Below, piece by piece: positions 23,020-34,000 of a stretch of 64,000 nt of DNA. How positions within the stretch are numbered: the stretch's first letter is position 1; each line of letters begins with the position of its first letter. Position numbers and translations under genes: made by a program. This stretch comes from Pristionchus mayeri (taxonomy: Eukaryota > Nematoda > Chromadorea > Rhabditida > Neodiplogasteridae), in assembly GCA_036245805.1 (NCBI GenBank), contig BTRK01000004.1, positions 30,923,541 to 30,987,540 of the forward strand, in the 5' to 3' direction. Below the pieces are notes generated by a model. It was not told the origin of the DNA. It searched no databases and saw nothing but the letters and a program-made list of their open reading frames with translations.

Positions 23020-24060
23020 GCTGGAAAGAATCAAGAATCATAAATGGAAAAACATAAGGAACCGCCATATGCAACAGAACAAGGAAACAAGTAATAGGAA
23101 GTAGCACACGGGTGAATATTCAGCATTATTGAAGAACCAATTGGTAAGAGAAGGACCGACCTTCTCGAGGAGAATGATTGAGAGGAGTGAACGATAATAA
23201 ATAAGGATACAGATTGTGGTGATTAGATGTTAAGCATCCAGAGAACGGAAGGGCGTGAAGGTCCTAATTGGAAGCCGCCTTGTGTCCTGTCAAGCCATAA
23301 AACTTATTGGCAGCACGCAATAAAATCTCCTGGCTGTGTAAATTGAGAAGAAAGGCCTGCGGGAATGAGGCAATCTCGCAAATTCAAAAGTTCAGGACAA
23401 GCAAGACTCCAATAATCAAATCACAGCTTGAATAGTATCAAAACATTCCTGCAAATATAGGTCTTCAGAGGATCCGATGTACTACTTCCAACTCATGGTT
23501 ATTACAAAAGGGGTGATTTATTTCAGTCTTTCAGACATAAAATTGGAGAAGGAGTTTTCCAGGTCGTAGAGGATTCGAAAAACAACGACGATGAAACCTC
23601 ATTTAAAGGGAAGATCGAGAATGTCAGGGAAGAGTAATAATGTACAGGAGAGGTATCAGGTGCGGAATAGGGACGGGCGCTTCTTTTCAATTTCCTCGAT
23701 TCCTCATGCGCTGTTGGGCAGCTTCAAAGCGGCTGTCTGAGATAAATCATCGGTTTTTTGATAGATTTTTTCAAATTCAGAAAATGACCGAATTAGCTCA
23801 CCTCCGTCCAAATTGTGCTCGTTGTGCTGAGAAGGCTCAACTGGTTCTGAAAGATATTCATCAATATTTCCATGATATTTTCAAGTTTTATAACTATATA
23901 TCATTTTCGGGTTTATTCCCTACGCTTTGTAGAAATATAGAGACCAATCGCTCGCTGGGAAGTTCAAAGTCTTTCAGGCGATGGCAGGCAGGGCGTAGTG
24001 TGTTCCGTAGTTTTCCAGACGCGAAAGAAAGTGGTTTTTACAAGAGATCTATCATTTAGC
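23020..24060. other. Spacer upstream of unit 4
   Basis: Carries the full ordered set of spacer modules seen in the array without insertions: AGAGAACGGAAGGGCGTGAAG, CAATAAAATCTCCTGGC, GAGGATCCGATGTACTACTT, GAAAGATCGAGAATGTC-like text, the GTCCAAATTGTGCTCG module and TATATCATTTTCGGGTTTA. It is the best reference for what the array spacer looks like when uninterrupted. No gene was recognised. Confidence 0.5.
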
Positions 24061-24780
24061 AAAGCGTACTGCACCCACGGGTCTAGAAACTTCCCAAAAA
24101 ACAAAACGCAATCGGAACAAAAAGAATGCCACCCCGACGCCGGGACTAGAACCCAGATGAAAAGTCACGCATGACTTTGAAAATTAACCAAGCAAACGAT
24201 TGAAAATGAGAAAAAACTACCCTCAAACGCCAAATGCCTCGCAACAAAGCTGTTGAGCAAAGGAAAACGCTCAACACTTCTCAAATTACGTTGTCGTCTA
24301 TGATATTGTGCAAATGCGAAAGTTAGGTGTGTTTTGAACAACTTTGAGCACCTTTTTATCCTTCAATCCTTGCACAAGGATCCCGTCCCTTGCGCAAGGG
24401 CGACCGCCCTTTCTCCCCCTTGCGCAAGGAATGGGGCGATTTGCATCCTGTGGAGAATCGAGAACAAGGCCTTGCGCTCGCCCGTGGATTGTCAACTCTA
24501 GTGCTTAACCGATTGAGCTAACTGGGTAGATGTGAGAAGCCTGTAACGGAAACTCTCTTCTACCTCATGCGTTAGTCATGTGTTGGACATAATAGAAAAA
24601 TAGAAGAAAAATAAAAGAATTTCCATGCAGTTAGGTGTATTGACAGGACAGTAGATTTGCTAAAGTAGGATCGCCCGGTAAAGTAGGATCGCCGATAGAG
24701 TTTTCGAGATTGGCTACGCCTTGGTGCAGCTCGACCGACTCGAAAAAGCCTGACTGAATGGAATGGATAAACTCGAGAAC
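24061..24780 (-). repeat. tRNA-derived-looking repeat region
   Basis: On the minus strand at about 24505-24525 the text TAGCTCAATCGGTTAAGC closely matches a tRNA A box, and at about 24130-24150 GGGTTCTAGTCCCGGCG resembles a B box. They are about 370 bp apart, too far for a tRNA, but this fits a tRNA-derived repeat with later expansion. Between them CTTGCGCAAGG-type palindromes recur (24365-24435). At 24655-24710 the short unit AAAGTAGGATCGCC is repeated. No protein-coding frame was found. Confidence 0.35.
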
Positions 24781-24829
24781 TCTATTCACAGGAAGTTACA
24801 ATTAGAGTTGGTGATCTCGAGTCTAGCCG

Positions 24830-26090
24830 TTCTAACAAGGCGCGAAAGTGATCGTGTGTCTCGACTGCGAGATAAAAGGAAGGAGTCTTCCCCCGAGTCT
24901 CGAGCAGCTCGTCAGATTTGACCAAGATGGGAAGATGGAGTGGATGGGAGGAAGCGTCTTTATCCTTCTTATCACTTAGTGTTGTAAGACTGCAAGCTTC
25001 TCGCTTGGTGCATCTGAGACTTATAATGTCACATTGCATCTCTCTCACTCTTCCCTTCTGTCGAACTGCTCGAAACTAAGGGATATCCGACCATTCACTC
25101 TTAAGTTTAGAATGACGATCGACTTCGAGTTAAAGAAGGAGGGTCAGCAAAATATAATATTTCCGCATTGGACGACGTTCGCAACTATCCCAAGATCGAC
25201 AAAACAATCCCAAAATACCGTTTCGGGTAGTCCCAGCGGTTCACATTTCGTCTTTAAAAATTCTTTGAGTTATAAAGACTTTCCCGAATGGCGATATACT
25301 CAAAAAGGTGGTTTCGACGTGACGACGTCTGGAGCCAACGAAGGCTCTGGGGGCAAAATGAATGCGCCCATCGTTTTCAGCACATTCGATTACCCCAAGA
25401 CCCAGAATTTAGAGAATCGACATTTTTTGGCTGTGCCGAGTCTTGCTCGATTCTTAGGCAAATGGGCTCATATACACAATCTTTAAATCGTATGTATGCC
25501 AAATTCTTTCGCAATAGTCGTACTTCTATTGTAAAATATATTAATTTTTTTTTTGAAATTTTTAGAGATTATCTCAACTAGGGTTAGTGAACTCGAGAAT
25601 GCGCGATTTTCGACTAATATAATCTGTTTATTCGACTCGGTTTAAAGTTCGCAACTCATAGAATTTTTAAAGACGAAATGTGAACCGCTGGGACTACCCG
25701 AAACGGTATTTTGGGATTGTTTTGTCGATATTGGGATAGTTGCGAACGTCGTCCAATGCGGAAATATTATATTTTGCTGACCCTCCTTCTTTAACTCGAA
25801 GTCGATCGTGATTCTAAACTTAAGAGTGAATGGTCGGATATCCCTTAGTTTCGAGCAGTTCGACAGAAGGGAAGAGTGAGAGAGATGCAATGTGACATTC
25901 AAAGTATCAGACACACCAAGCGAGAACCTCGCAGTCTTACAACACTAAGTGATGAGAAAGATAAAGACGCTTCCTCCCATCTATTTCCCCATCTTGGTCA
26001 ACTCTGAAGAGCTGCTCAAGGCTCGGGGGCAGACTCCATCCTTTACTCTCGCAGTAGAGACACACGATCACTTTGGCGCCTTGTCAGAGT
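24830..26090. repeat. Long inverted repeat (arms about 430 bp)
   Basis: The left arm (about 24830-25275) and right arm (about 25655-26090) are complementary, with a roughly 380-bp centre. Paired landmarks are AAGTGATCGTGTGTCTCGAC / AGACACACGATCACTTTG and GGGATATCCGACCATTCACT / AGTGAATGGTCGGATATCCC. On the minus strand the left arm is open through CTKREACSLTTLSDKKDKD, HLPILVKSDELLETRGKTP and FYLAVETHDHF. The right arm holds the same coding text on the plus strand with a frame shift (FPILVNSEELLKARGQTPS, LAVETHDHFGAL). The arms therefore copy part of a real exon. The right arm sits directly before the exon series at 26166-27060 on the same strand, so the inversion probably arose from that gene. 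Confidence 0.75.
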
Positions 26091-26165
26091 CGATTTCACA
26101 AACTTTTCATTCGTAATTTACCGATGAATTATTTAAGGAATGTTTTCAGTGGTTTCTTCTTTCAG

Positions 26166-27060
26166 TGGTTCGGAGAGAAGGCGCTCTCTGAAGTCGGCTA
26201 CATGATGGCGAAATGGCAGAAGTTCTCGAAGAAGTCACCAGGTAGGAAATTAAAAGTAATGTATATCACATATGAATTCATTCTCCTGAGCAAATCTTAA
26301 AAGGAGCTATCATATTCAAATTTATGTTTGCACGACTACAACCTATTGACAGTGAAAGATTCACTTCAATACCGCTAAAACCAGTCCCCCTTTCTGTCTT
26401 GTAAAAGCGTGTTTCAATAATTTTCTCCAGGAGGACAGAATCAGATTTTCTGCCTAACTTCAAAGAACTGCCGAACAATCAGGCAAGAGCTGATGAAGAA
26501 AGGCGTCGAGGGATTGAAGGAGCTGCATGGAAGGGGTATCCAAGAAGGAGTGATTCGGGTCAGTTTCTCTTCCAATAACAATAAGATTAGTATGTGCAAA
26601 TATAGTTTAGAAACCACTTTAGTACAGAAAATTCTCGAGTATAGCTCCTTCTCTAATGGGTGTTTCACGGTTAGGCTTTTTTTCAGGCACTGGTAGGAAT
26701 GGAGAAGGAGCTGCTCACGTCGCTGGCAGTCCATCCCGCGACACTCGAAGAAAGAGAGATGTGAGTTGAAGATTGACGTCGACGAAAAACAACTTGAAAT
26801 ATGTGAATGAAAGTGATAAGTGAAGTGCTCATTGAAGAAATTGAGATGATCCCTTTTTTTTCTCTCTCAGTCCCTCTCATTCCCTTCGATAATGCAATAA
26901 TCAAGTGCCTCACCTTTGCTTTGACCTTCCGAAACGTATTTTCAGTGTGCATAGATGTCGACTCGAGGATGTGGCGACTGCATTCGACAATCCGAAAGAG
27001 AGAACGGACGGGGGTCGCATCGGAATCAAAGCAGTCGCCGTCGACTCTGACGTCAACGAG
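26166..27060 (+). pseudogene. Unrecognised gene, exon series with uncertain ends
   Basis: Four exons with matching phases lie on the plus strand. About 26166-26240 reads WFGEKALSEVGYMMAKWQKF. About 26430-26558 reads GGQNQIFCLTSKNCRTIRQE and VEGLKELHGRGIQEGVIR. About 26688-26759 reads ALVGMEKELLTSLAVHPATL. About 26948-27063 reads RCRLEDVATAFDNPKERTDG, then IGIKAVAVDSDVNEN. Acceptors are good (TTTCTTTCAG, TTTTTTTCAG, ATTTTCAG) and donors are GTAGG, GTCAG, GTGAG and GTTAG. The upstream exon may be the coding text in the right arm of the inverted repeat (LAVETHDHFGAL), where the frame is broken. Downstream, after about 27355, a piece (RGLKEVPPRNS) runs into a LINE fragment. I do not recognise the family. 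It is probably the surviving middle of a host gene disrupted at both ends. Confidence 0.5.
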
Positions 27061-27399
27061 AACGTTAGTTTTTATGCTGTGAATTTTTTTTGCCATAAAA
27101 AGAGGGTCGAAAATGGAATTGTGGGAGCATAAGGACTGGGTTAAGTTAGCCCTTCATATTCATCACAATTTATGATTCAATTAAGTTTGCCCATCATGAT
27201 TCCTCCTTTCCTCTTCCTTCTCCCGCCACGAAGAACAAGAGGAGACAGTCTAAGATGCCAATCGGGGAGTGGAAAGTTCTCACAAGATCCCGTAAGTTGA
27301 TTCCATCGTGAATCTTGCTGATATTCGACCACTGTGGCTGATCGAGCATCCCTTGCAGAGAGGGCTGAAGGAGGTGCCGCCAAGAAATAGCCTCCCATT

Positions 27400-27640
27400 C
27401 TCCTTCCGCTCCTCCACTGACTCACAAAATCAAGCCGATACTCAGACTAAAGATCTCTTTGCTCAGCATTTCCCCAAAAGCTTTAACCATAACATCGATA
27501 AACAGTGCCCCGATTCAGCAGCACCGTATCACTGTCTACATCTACTGTCTACACCTGCATTATCTTAACTAATCGTTATTTGAATCCCCACCACGAACGA
27601 TAAAAATAATATTATTATTTATTATTAGGATCCCTCGAGT
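27400..27640 (+). mobile_element. LINE fragment: pre-RT linker joined to 3' tail
   Basis: The plus strand reads STDSQNQADTQTKDLFAQHF and NHNIDKQCPDSAAPYHCLHL, the kind of linker found between endonuclease and RT in CR1/jockey-like elements. It then jumps at about 27570 to a 3' end (ATTTGAATCCCCACCACGAA followed by CGATAAAAATAATATTATTA). The same 3' terminus occurs at 46155-46190 and 57275-57315. RT is entirely deleted. Confidence 0.5.
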
Positions 27641-27885
27641 GTTTCGATCTTCCTCCTCACTATCTCTCATATTCCTCCTCATCCGACCATTCCCCACTCG
27701 ATTCTCTTACCCCCACGCGTAGGATTCATTCAAAAATTGTTGATTTTTTATTCGTAAAGTACTGCAGAAAATGATAATAAACAGACACAGTTAAAAGTTT
27801 AATACAAAACAAAATATAGAGACCATTAATAAAATAAAATCAACGATAATGAGGGTACCTAGATTCACACAATGAGTAATCTAGA
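27641..27885. other. Cassette 3' flank of unit 5
   Basis: Diverged copy of the flank at 16640-16890 and 21660-21880 (CTCATATTCCTCCTCATCCG, then GTACCTAGATTCACACAATG). The Gag-like relic that precedes this flank in units 3 and 4 is absent and replaced by the LINE fragment. No gene. Confidence 0.5.
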
Positions 27886-29053
27886 TTACATACTATGAAT
27901 GTCGCCTCGACGCGTGATATGGATACTTGAGGTGCTTCCACTTGGATCATTGGTGAACCGAGTGGAGAATTGATTGGACAATTTGATTACCACTTGCTCC
28001 AACATGCTTTGCATATCAATCTCTTCGCAGGCCGAGATAATCGATGGCGCCGTCACTTTCACTTCGGATACGACGAGAACAGCTTGAGCGAAGAAATCCA
28101 TGTATTCGCTTTCTAAATGAGTGTTTTGATAAATGGAGAATGACGTATACTGGATATTTAAATATCATCAATGTGAAGTGAATGACTAATTCAAGTTGAG
28201 AAACTCTCACCAATAGCCTCAATGGCGAAGATCCATGCGTTATTCGACTGCAAAGTGAGGCTTTTGATGTTTGGGAGCATGAGAAGATGAAGAACTTCTT
28301 GCCTGGAAATGTAGGTTTTATATTTTGGTAATACACACATAATATTTAATAAAAAGTTTAAAAAAACAGTTGCTCACAGGTGGTTCACGTGGAACGATTC
28401 CATTCTGATGAGGCAAAGCTCGTCAATCGTAACTGTTGCCAATATATCTCTAATCCTCTTGGCAGCCATCCCAATCTCCCTGACAGGGAATAGCTCAATT
28501 TCCAGCCTCGCGATGCACGAACATCTACTGAGGAGGCGAATGAGAGTCTTCGTAATGTTCTTCAGTAATTCGTCAGAAAGATATCCCGAAGCGAGCACGA
28601 TCTGAAATGTAATTTTCATTTTGAATATGGACTTGAAGAAGTAGGAATACTGTCAGAAAACACTCACATATCCATCCTCTTCAGTTGTTCCTCTCACTCC
28701 AATGTACTTTTTGAGGTTCTCGGGAATGCGCACTTTCATCTGCATTTCTCCATTCTCTCCGAAGAACCAATAGAGGGTGGAGATGGCGGGAAGCAGTTTT
28801 CGATTAGCCAGGTGCTCCATGGCCAGAGCGTTCCATCGGCGAGAGATCTGTAAAAGATAAATGAGAAGATGCATATCGTAGTAAGAATCTCAAAAGCGCA
28901 TTACTGTGATAGAAATAGTTCGCTCACCAGTCTCATCTCATCGATGGGTTCTACTCCCACTCTCAGGATGTTCCGAATGACGTCTGAAGGTAAAGTCGTG
29001 ATGTTTTGATCAGTATCTTCTTGAGAAGACTGCCAGGACATTTGACACGCCAT
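27886..29053 (-). CDS. F-box-like protein, unit 5 (intact, 282 aa)
   Basis: Exons on the minus strand are 28928-29053, 28668-28847, 28378-28601, 28211-28302 and 27886-28112, with consistent phases and 282 codons. Exon 1 is longer than in other units and starts MACQMSWQSSQEDTDQNIT, then LPSDVIRNILRVGVEPIDEM. After intron 1 comes ISRRWNALAMEHLANRKLLP, completing an F-box-like motif. Exon 3 reads SDELLKNITKTLIRLLSRCS and exon 4 MLPNIKSLTLQSNNAWIF; exon 5 ends SSIHITRRGDIHSM. The intron 1 acceptor (TTTTACAG) is better than TTTAAAG in the other units. It is the most diverged unit in exon 1 and reads without lesions. The role is inferred from the F-box-like part only; the target is unknown. Confidence 0.75.
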
Positions 29054-30096
29054 GCTGGAAAGACTTAATGATAATATACGAAAAAAAGGCACCGCACGCA
29101 CGCAACAGAACAAGGAAACACGTAGGAGGAAGTAGCAAATGGTTGAATATTCAGCATTATTGAAGAATTGGGAAGAGAAGGACCGACCTTCTCGAGGAGA
29201 ATGATTGAGATAAGTGAATGATAATAAATAAGGATACAGATTGTGGTGATTAGATCGGAAGCATCCAGAGAACGGAAGGGCGTGAAGGTTCTAATTGGAA
29301 CCCGCCCTGTGCCCTGTCAAGCCATAAAACTTATTGGCAGCACGCAATAAAATCCTCTGGCTGTGTAAATGGAGAAGAAAGGCCAGCGGGAATGAGGCAA
29401 TCTCGCAAATTCAAAAGTTCAGGACAAGGAAGACTCCAATCATCACAACTTGAATAGTGTCAAAACATTCCTACAAATATAGGTCCTCAGAGGATCCGAT
29501 GTACAACTTCCAGCTCATGGATATTACGCGTGATTTATTTCAGTCTTTCAGACATAAAATTGGAGAAGGAGTTTTCCTAGCCGTAAACGATTCGAAAAAC
29601 AACGACGATGAAACCTCATTTAAAAGGAAGATCGAGAATGTCAGGGAAGAGAAATAATGTACAGGAGAGGTCAAGTGCGGAATAAGGACGGACGCTTTTT
29701 TCAATTTCCTTGATTCCTCATGCACTGTTGGGTAGTTTCAAGGCAGCTGTCTGAAAATCATCGATTGGAATTATTTCGAATTCATAAAACGACCAAATCA
29801 GCTCACCTCTGTCCAAATCGTGCTCGTCGTGCTGAGAAGGCTCATCTGGTTCTCAAATAGATTCATCAATGTTGTATGATATTTTTAAATTTTAGAACTA
29901 GACTCTCAGTTGCATTCTCCTAGTTTCTGTACAAATGAAGAAAAATATCGCTCGTTAGGAATCTTAAAGTCTTACAGGAGATGGCAGACAGGGCGTAGTG
30001 TGTTGCACGTTGATCGTGAATTCCAATGTGTCCTCTACAAATTGCTCTTGTAAACATTTTAAAAGCAAACAATATTTGCGAATATTTTTCCTAATC
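29054..30096. other. Spacer upstream of unit 5, right end of the cassette array
   Basis: Same order of modules as 23020-24060. The last recognisable array landmark is GATGGCAGACAGGGCGTAGT at about 29980 with TTGATCGTGAATTCCAATGT up to about 30035. Beyond this the sequence is single-copy within the window, so the array ends here. Confidence 0.5.
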
Positions 30097-30631
30097 TTAA
30101 AAATTTATTTCTTTTTTTTTTTCAATTTTTTCCAGCTTACTTTGTAGTTTTGAAACGACGTTTGTAAGAGCTTCACCATTTGAAAGATCCTAAAGTACAA
30201 TAGTTTAATCGGGAAGAATATTAATAAAAACCTTTTTCGCATCAATCAGACACGAAGATAAACTCATTATCTCCTCCCTGAGAAGAGTTTTCTGAAGAAA
30301 AAGTAGATTGGGTACATGAAATGTGATTGGGAATTCAATACCTGTTCAGACAAACATGAATTGGAATCCTTCAATCCCACGAGAACCCTCATGAGTCCTT
30401 CTGAGAAGTTCACCATTTAGAATTTTCCGAATTACATTTTAAAATGGAGCCATACCATAAGAAGAATTGATAGCAGATATGAGGCGGATTGATGCGAGAG
30501 ACAAGCTTCGTTTCTGAACATGTTATTGAAATTACAAAAGCGCGCACAAAATCTGTCTAATCTCTTACACTTTCGACTGCGAAAGGAGACAGAAGAAGGA
30601 AAAGGAGGAAACGAGTTGATGAAATGGCCAT
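30097..30631 (-). CDS. Small secreted helical protein, five exons, 110 aa (unrecognised family)
   Basis: Exons on the minus strand: 30569-30631, 30456-30513, 30342-30400, 30232-30291 and 30097-30189. Each intron is about 40-60 bp with GT donors (GTAAGA, GTATGG, GTATTG, GTTTTT) and AG acceptors (ATGTTCAG, ACTTCTCAG, TTCTTCAG, TACTTTAG). Phases agree through all four introns, giving 110 residues. Exon 1 alone is a clean signal peptide (MAISSTRFLLFLLLSPFAVE). The mature part is helical and polar (RLISAINSSYEGLMRVL, QKTLLREEIMSLSSCL), ending in a lysine/glutamate-rich helix (KLQSKLEKIEKKKEINF) that could form a coiled coil. Two cysteines lie in the middle. An AATAAA overlaps the 3' end. I do not recognise a family. 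No exon is long enough to stand out on its own; the support is the joint phase and signal-peptide fit. Confidence 0.55.
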
Positions 30632-31042
30632 GAAAGGGAAGCAGTGAAAACTGAACCAAGGGTGATGAAACATTCCATGATACTGGCTTTATAGGGAAAG
30701 GACCCACAAAAAGAGTAATCGAATCGTTCAGTAAAACAACTGAGAACTTTCACAAGACAAGAAACAACAAAGCAATCGCTCAACCGAGACCGCTACAAAA
30801 AGAGACGCGGTGCAACGTTTCCATTTGTTATTAGCTGTAACCTTGGCATGGATGCATGTGTTGGAAAGTGAAGCTAAAGTCTCCGGAAAAGAATAATATT
30901 TTCAAACGCAGATTTGTTTGATGATTACTTGATATTTTCTCTTGTTGGCCTTTTTTTCTGCTTTATAGTACAAAAAAGTGTGTAGAATGCCATAACAAAA
31001 AATTACAATTTTATTCTTAAAAAATGTTCATCCTCTTCATCT
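30632..31042. other. Intergenic region between two minus-strand genes
   Basis: Holds the 3' flank of the acyl-CoA ligase gene on the right and the likely promoter of the small secreted protein on the left. No feature could be defined beyond an A/T-rich segment at about 30960-31030. Confidence 0.4.
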
Positions 31043-34000
31043 TCACATTTTCGATTTCATTTCCTTCGCCACCTCATCTCTTAAGAATCTTCGCAGAATT
31101 TTGCCTGATGGAGATCTGCAAAGAAAATCAACTAAGTTAGGGAATCGGACAATATTCCTCACTTCGGGATTTCATTCACGAAATTGACTCCGCCCGTAAT
31201 GTGCTTGTGCTTCGAGACTTTCTCTGAAATCATCAATAAGACAAATTTAGTATATTTGTTTAAATCAATCTCGTAATCGATCGATTCAACTGACGAGCAA
31301 CGAAGTCAATGACATCCTTCTCGGTTAGACTCTCATTCGCACGGACGACGTAGGCCCGAACCAATTCTCCCATCTAAGATGAATAATTTGATCAATCAAT
31401 GGTCAACAATGGGCATACTCATCTAATCAGGATCTATGATATTATTGCTATGCAGTCGATCGTCTAACTGACCCTCTGATCGGGTATGCCGATGACTGCA
31501 GCGTCTTTGACCAGTGGATGAGAGAGCAGAAGATCTTCCAATTCGGCAGGAGGAACCTGAGGGATCTCCGTCTCGAATGGAAAGGAAAAGTACCGTACCT
31601 GTAACCCCTTCACTTTGATGAGTTCCTTCAATCGATCGACGATGTACATCCTTCCCTCCGAATCCATGTAGCCAATGTCTCCTGATAAATCGATTCTGAT
31701 TACAGTACTCTCAAAGTACAGTACCGGTGTGCAGCCAGCCCTCTTTATCGATTGTTTCGGCCGTCGCTTCGGGCTTATTCAGATATCCTTTCATGATTGT
31801 CGGAGATCGGACCCAGATCTTCAATCGATAATTGATTGTTTCCAAGGTGAATTACATACCTCTCCCGCTTCCCCGATTCCGAGCTCTCTCCCGGTGCTCA
31901 CGTCCATGATCTGATAGGAGTTCATACAAACATTACTTTTCAAAATTTCTGTTTACCTTTTGTTCGAGATTCGAGACCGCTTTACCCACTCCCAAGTGCG
32001 GATCTCTGACATTGAGGACTGGAAGGTGGGATCCGATCGTGATTTCCGTCATTCCATAAGCTAAAAATATCACTTTCTGAACTGATTCGTCAAGTACAAC
32101 TGCAACTTTTCTACTCTCACCTTGGCAGAGATACTTGACATTTGTGTGCTGAGAGAGGAACTCCGCGCATAGATCCTTGCCGGCTGGAGCAGCCCCGACG
32201 AGAACCAGCTAAGAAAGGAAACTGATATTGGTGGTTGCACATCTGAAGATGCATTCTCGTTTCTTTCGCATTCATACCTCGAGGGAAGAGCAGTCGAACT
32301 GCTTTACCATCGGATGTTTGGCGAGAAAGAGAAGAATGGGAGGGACTGTCGTGAGGATACGGGGCTGAGAAATAATCAAATAATAAATTTAATGAAGTAT
32401 TGAAGAATGTAGCCACTTTCATAATCAGCACTAAGGCAACGATTTAGGCTCGTGCTCCATTTTGAAGTATTTGAAACGTCGAACTTACTCGATGTTTTGC
32501 AATGGCAGTGAGGTACAACTGAGGCTCGAATTTATCCATCACAACAGTCTTCGCTCCCGCTAACATATTGATGTTGAGGACCCCGAAGCCGAACATGTGG
32601 TAGAAGGGAAGATTGACGATGAACGATTCCTGGACTTTTGAATTAGCATACAGGAGTTATTCTAATCAAAACATGATGAACTGACATCGTACCACTTCCT
32701 GCGATCGGCTGGCCCAATCACTCCGTAGAGTTCGCGATTGAAATGACTGAAATAATTAACATTCAAGCGTTTCGAATTAGAAATACTTGTAGAATTATTT
32801 TGTGAATCAACTAGAGCTTACTCGATAAACAGCTCGATCATAGTTCCTACACTTCGATGAGACAGCATCACCCCTTTCGGAGAGCCTGTCGTCCCGGATG
32901 AGTATGGAAGAGCAACGATGTTGTCAGGATCCACTCAAACAATGTTGTGTTATTGTTTTTACTTTTGTGGAAATTTAAAATACACTTTTCCAAAATAAAT
33001 AAAATGGAAGCAGCGATACCATTGGGAACGTCGTAATCTGTTTTGCACGCGACAACGTCTGCCCATTCGAAGACGTCCGAAGGAAGAGGAGAATTGATTG
33101 AAGAACGTCGAAGACAGATAATGGTCTGAACTACTTTTAAACCATAAGTTAGTGAATGTAGGGTTAGCTTCAAATGCAATATTTCTTCATCTCTTGTGAT
33201 TGTTTTTTTCAATAGATTTTTAGCCGACTGAATAGACTAAGACCTAAGACTCACCTTGACATTCGGGCAGTTTGTGATAGCTTTCTGAACTTTCTTTAGA
33301 TGTTCGTCATCAGTGAAGACAACGGTACAGCGAGAATCCATGAACTGCCGCTCCAATTCATTTGCAATTGGAATTCATACACCGTTTTCATTGAGTTGAT
33401 TTGACGATTTCAATATTTACTTTCCAAAGCAAGCAGATTACCCACAATCAGTGAAGAGAGCACTTGCTCCAGAGACAGCCCCGCCCGCTGCCATTGTTCC
33501 CAATGAGAAAACTACCCATCTGAAGGGAAAATGGCTTTTCAAGTCTTCTTTTGTAAGGTAATACGCAAACTTTCTTGAACTGACTCGATGCAATTGGCGA
33601 GAACGAGACAGGCGACCTCTCCCTCTTTGAATGCACGCTGGAGGAGAAATGAACGGACTGAGTGAGCCTCAAAGAGGAAACCATTTATCGAAAACTGTTC
33701 TCATACTTTTTTCCTAAAAATATTAGGTTGATGCATAAGTTTTGTCGCATTTCGGAGGTCCGCAATATTTCCATAAAGGATACGTCTCAAATATTTCAGT
33801 TGCCTGATTTCTTAGTATATGTTAGGGGTATGCATGCTCATTCAAACCATAGGGTATAGCTGAGCTGTCGACGCCGGCTATGCGAAACATACTGATGTGA
33901 AGTGATTTGAATTTCTAGCAAAGTGTATTAATTTGTTTGACCGGGTGCTAGTTCGCAGAGATGAATAATCAACCCAGCTCATGTAGCATGGTGATATGCC

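Noticed and set aside
24100..24530. A functional tRNA gene
   Set aside because: The A-box-like and B-box-like parts are about 370 bp apart and no acceptor stem could be paired.
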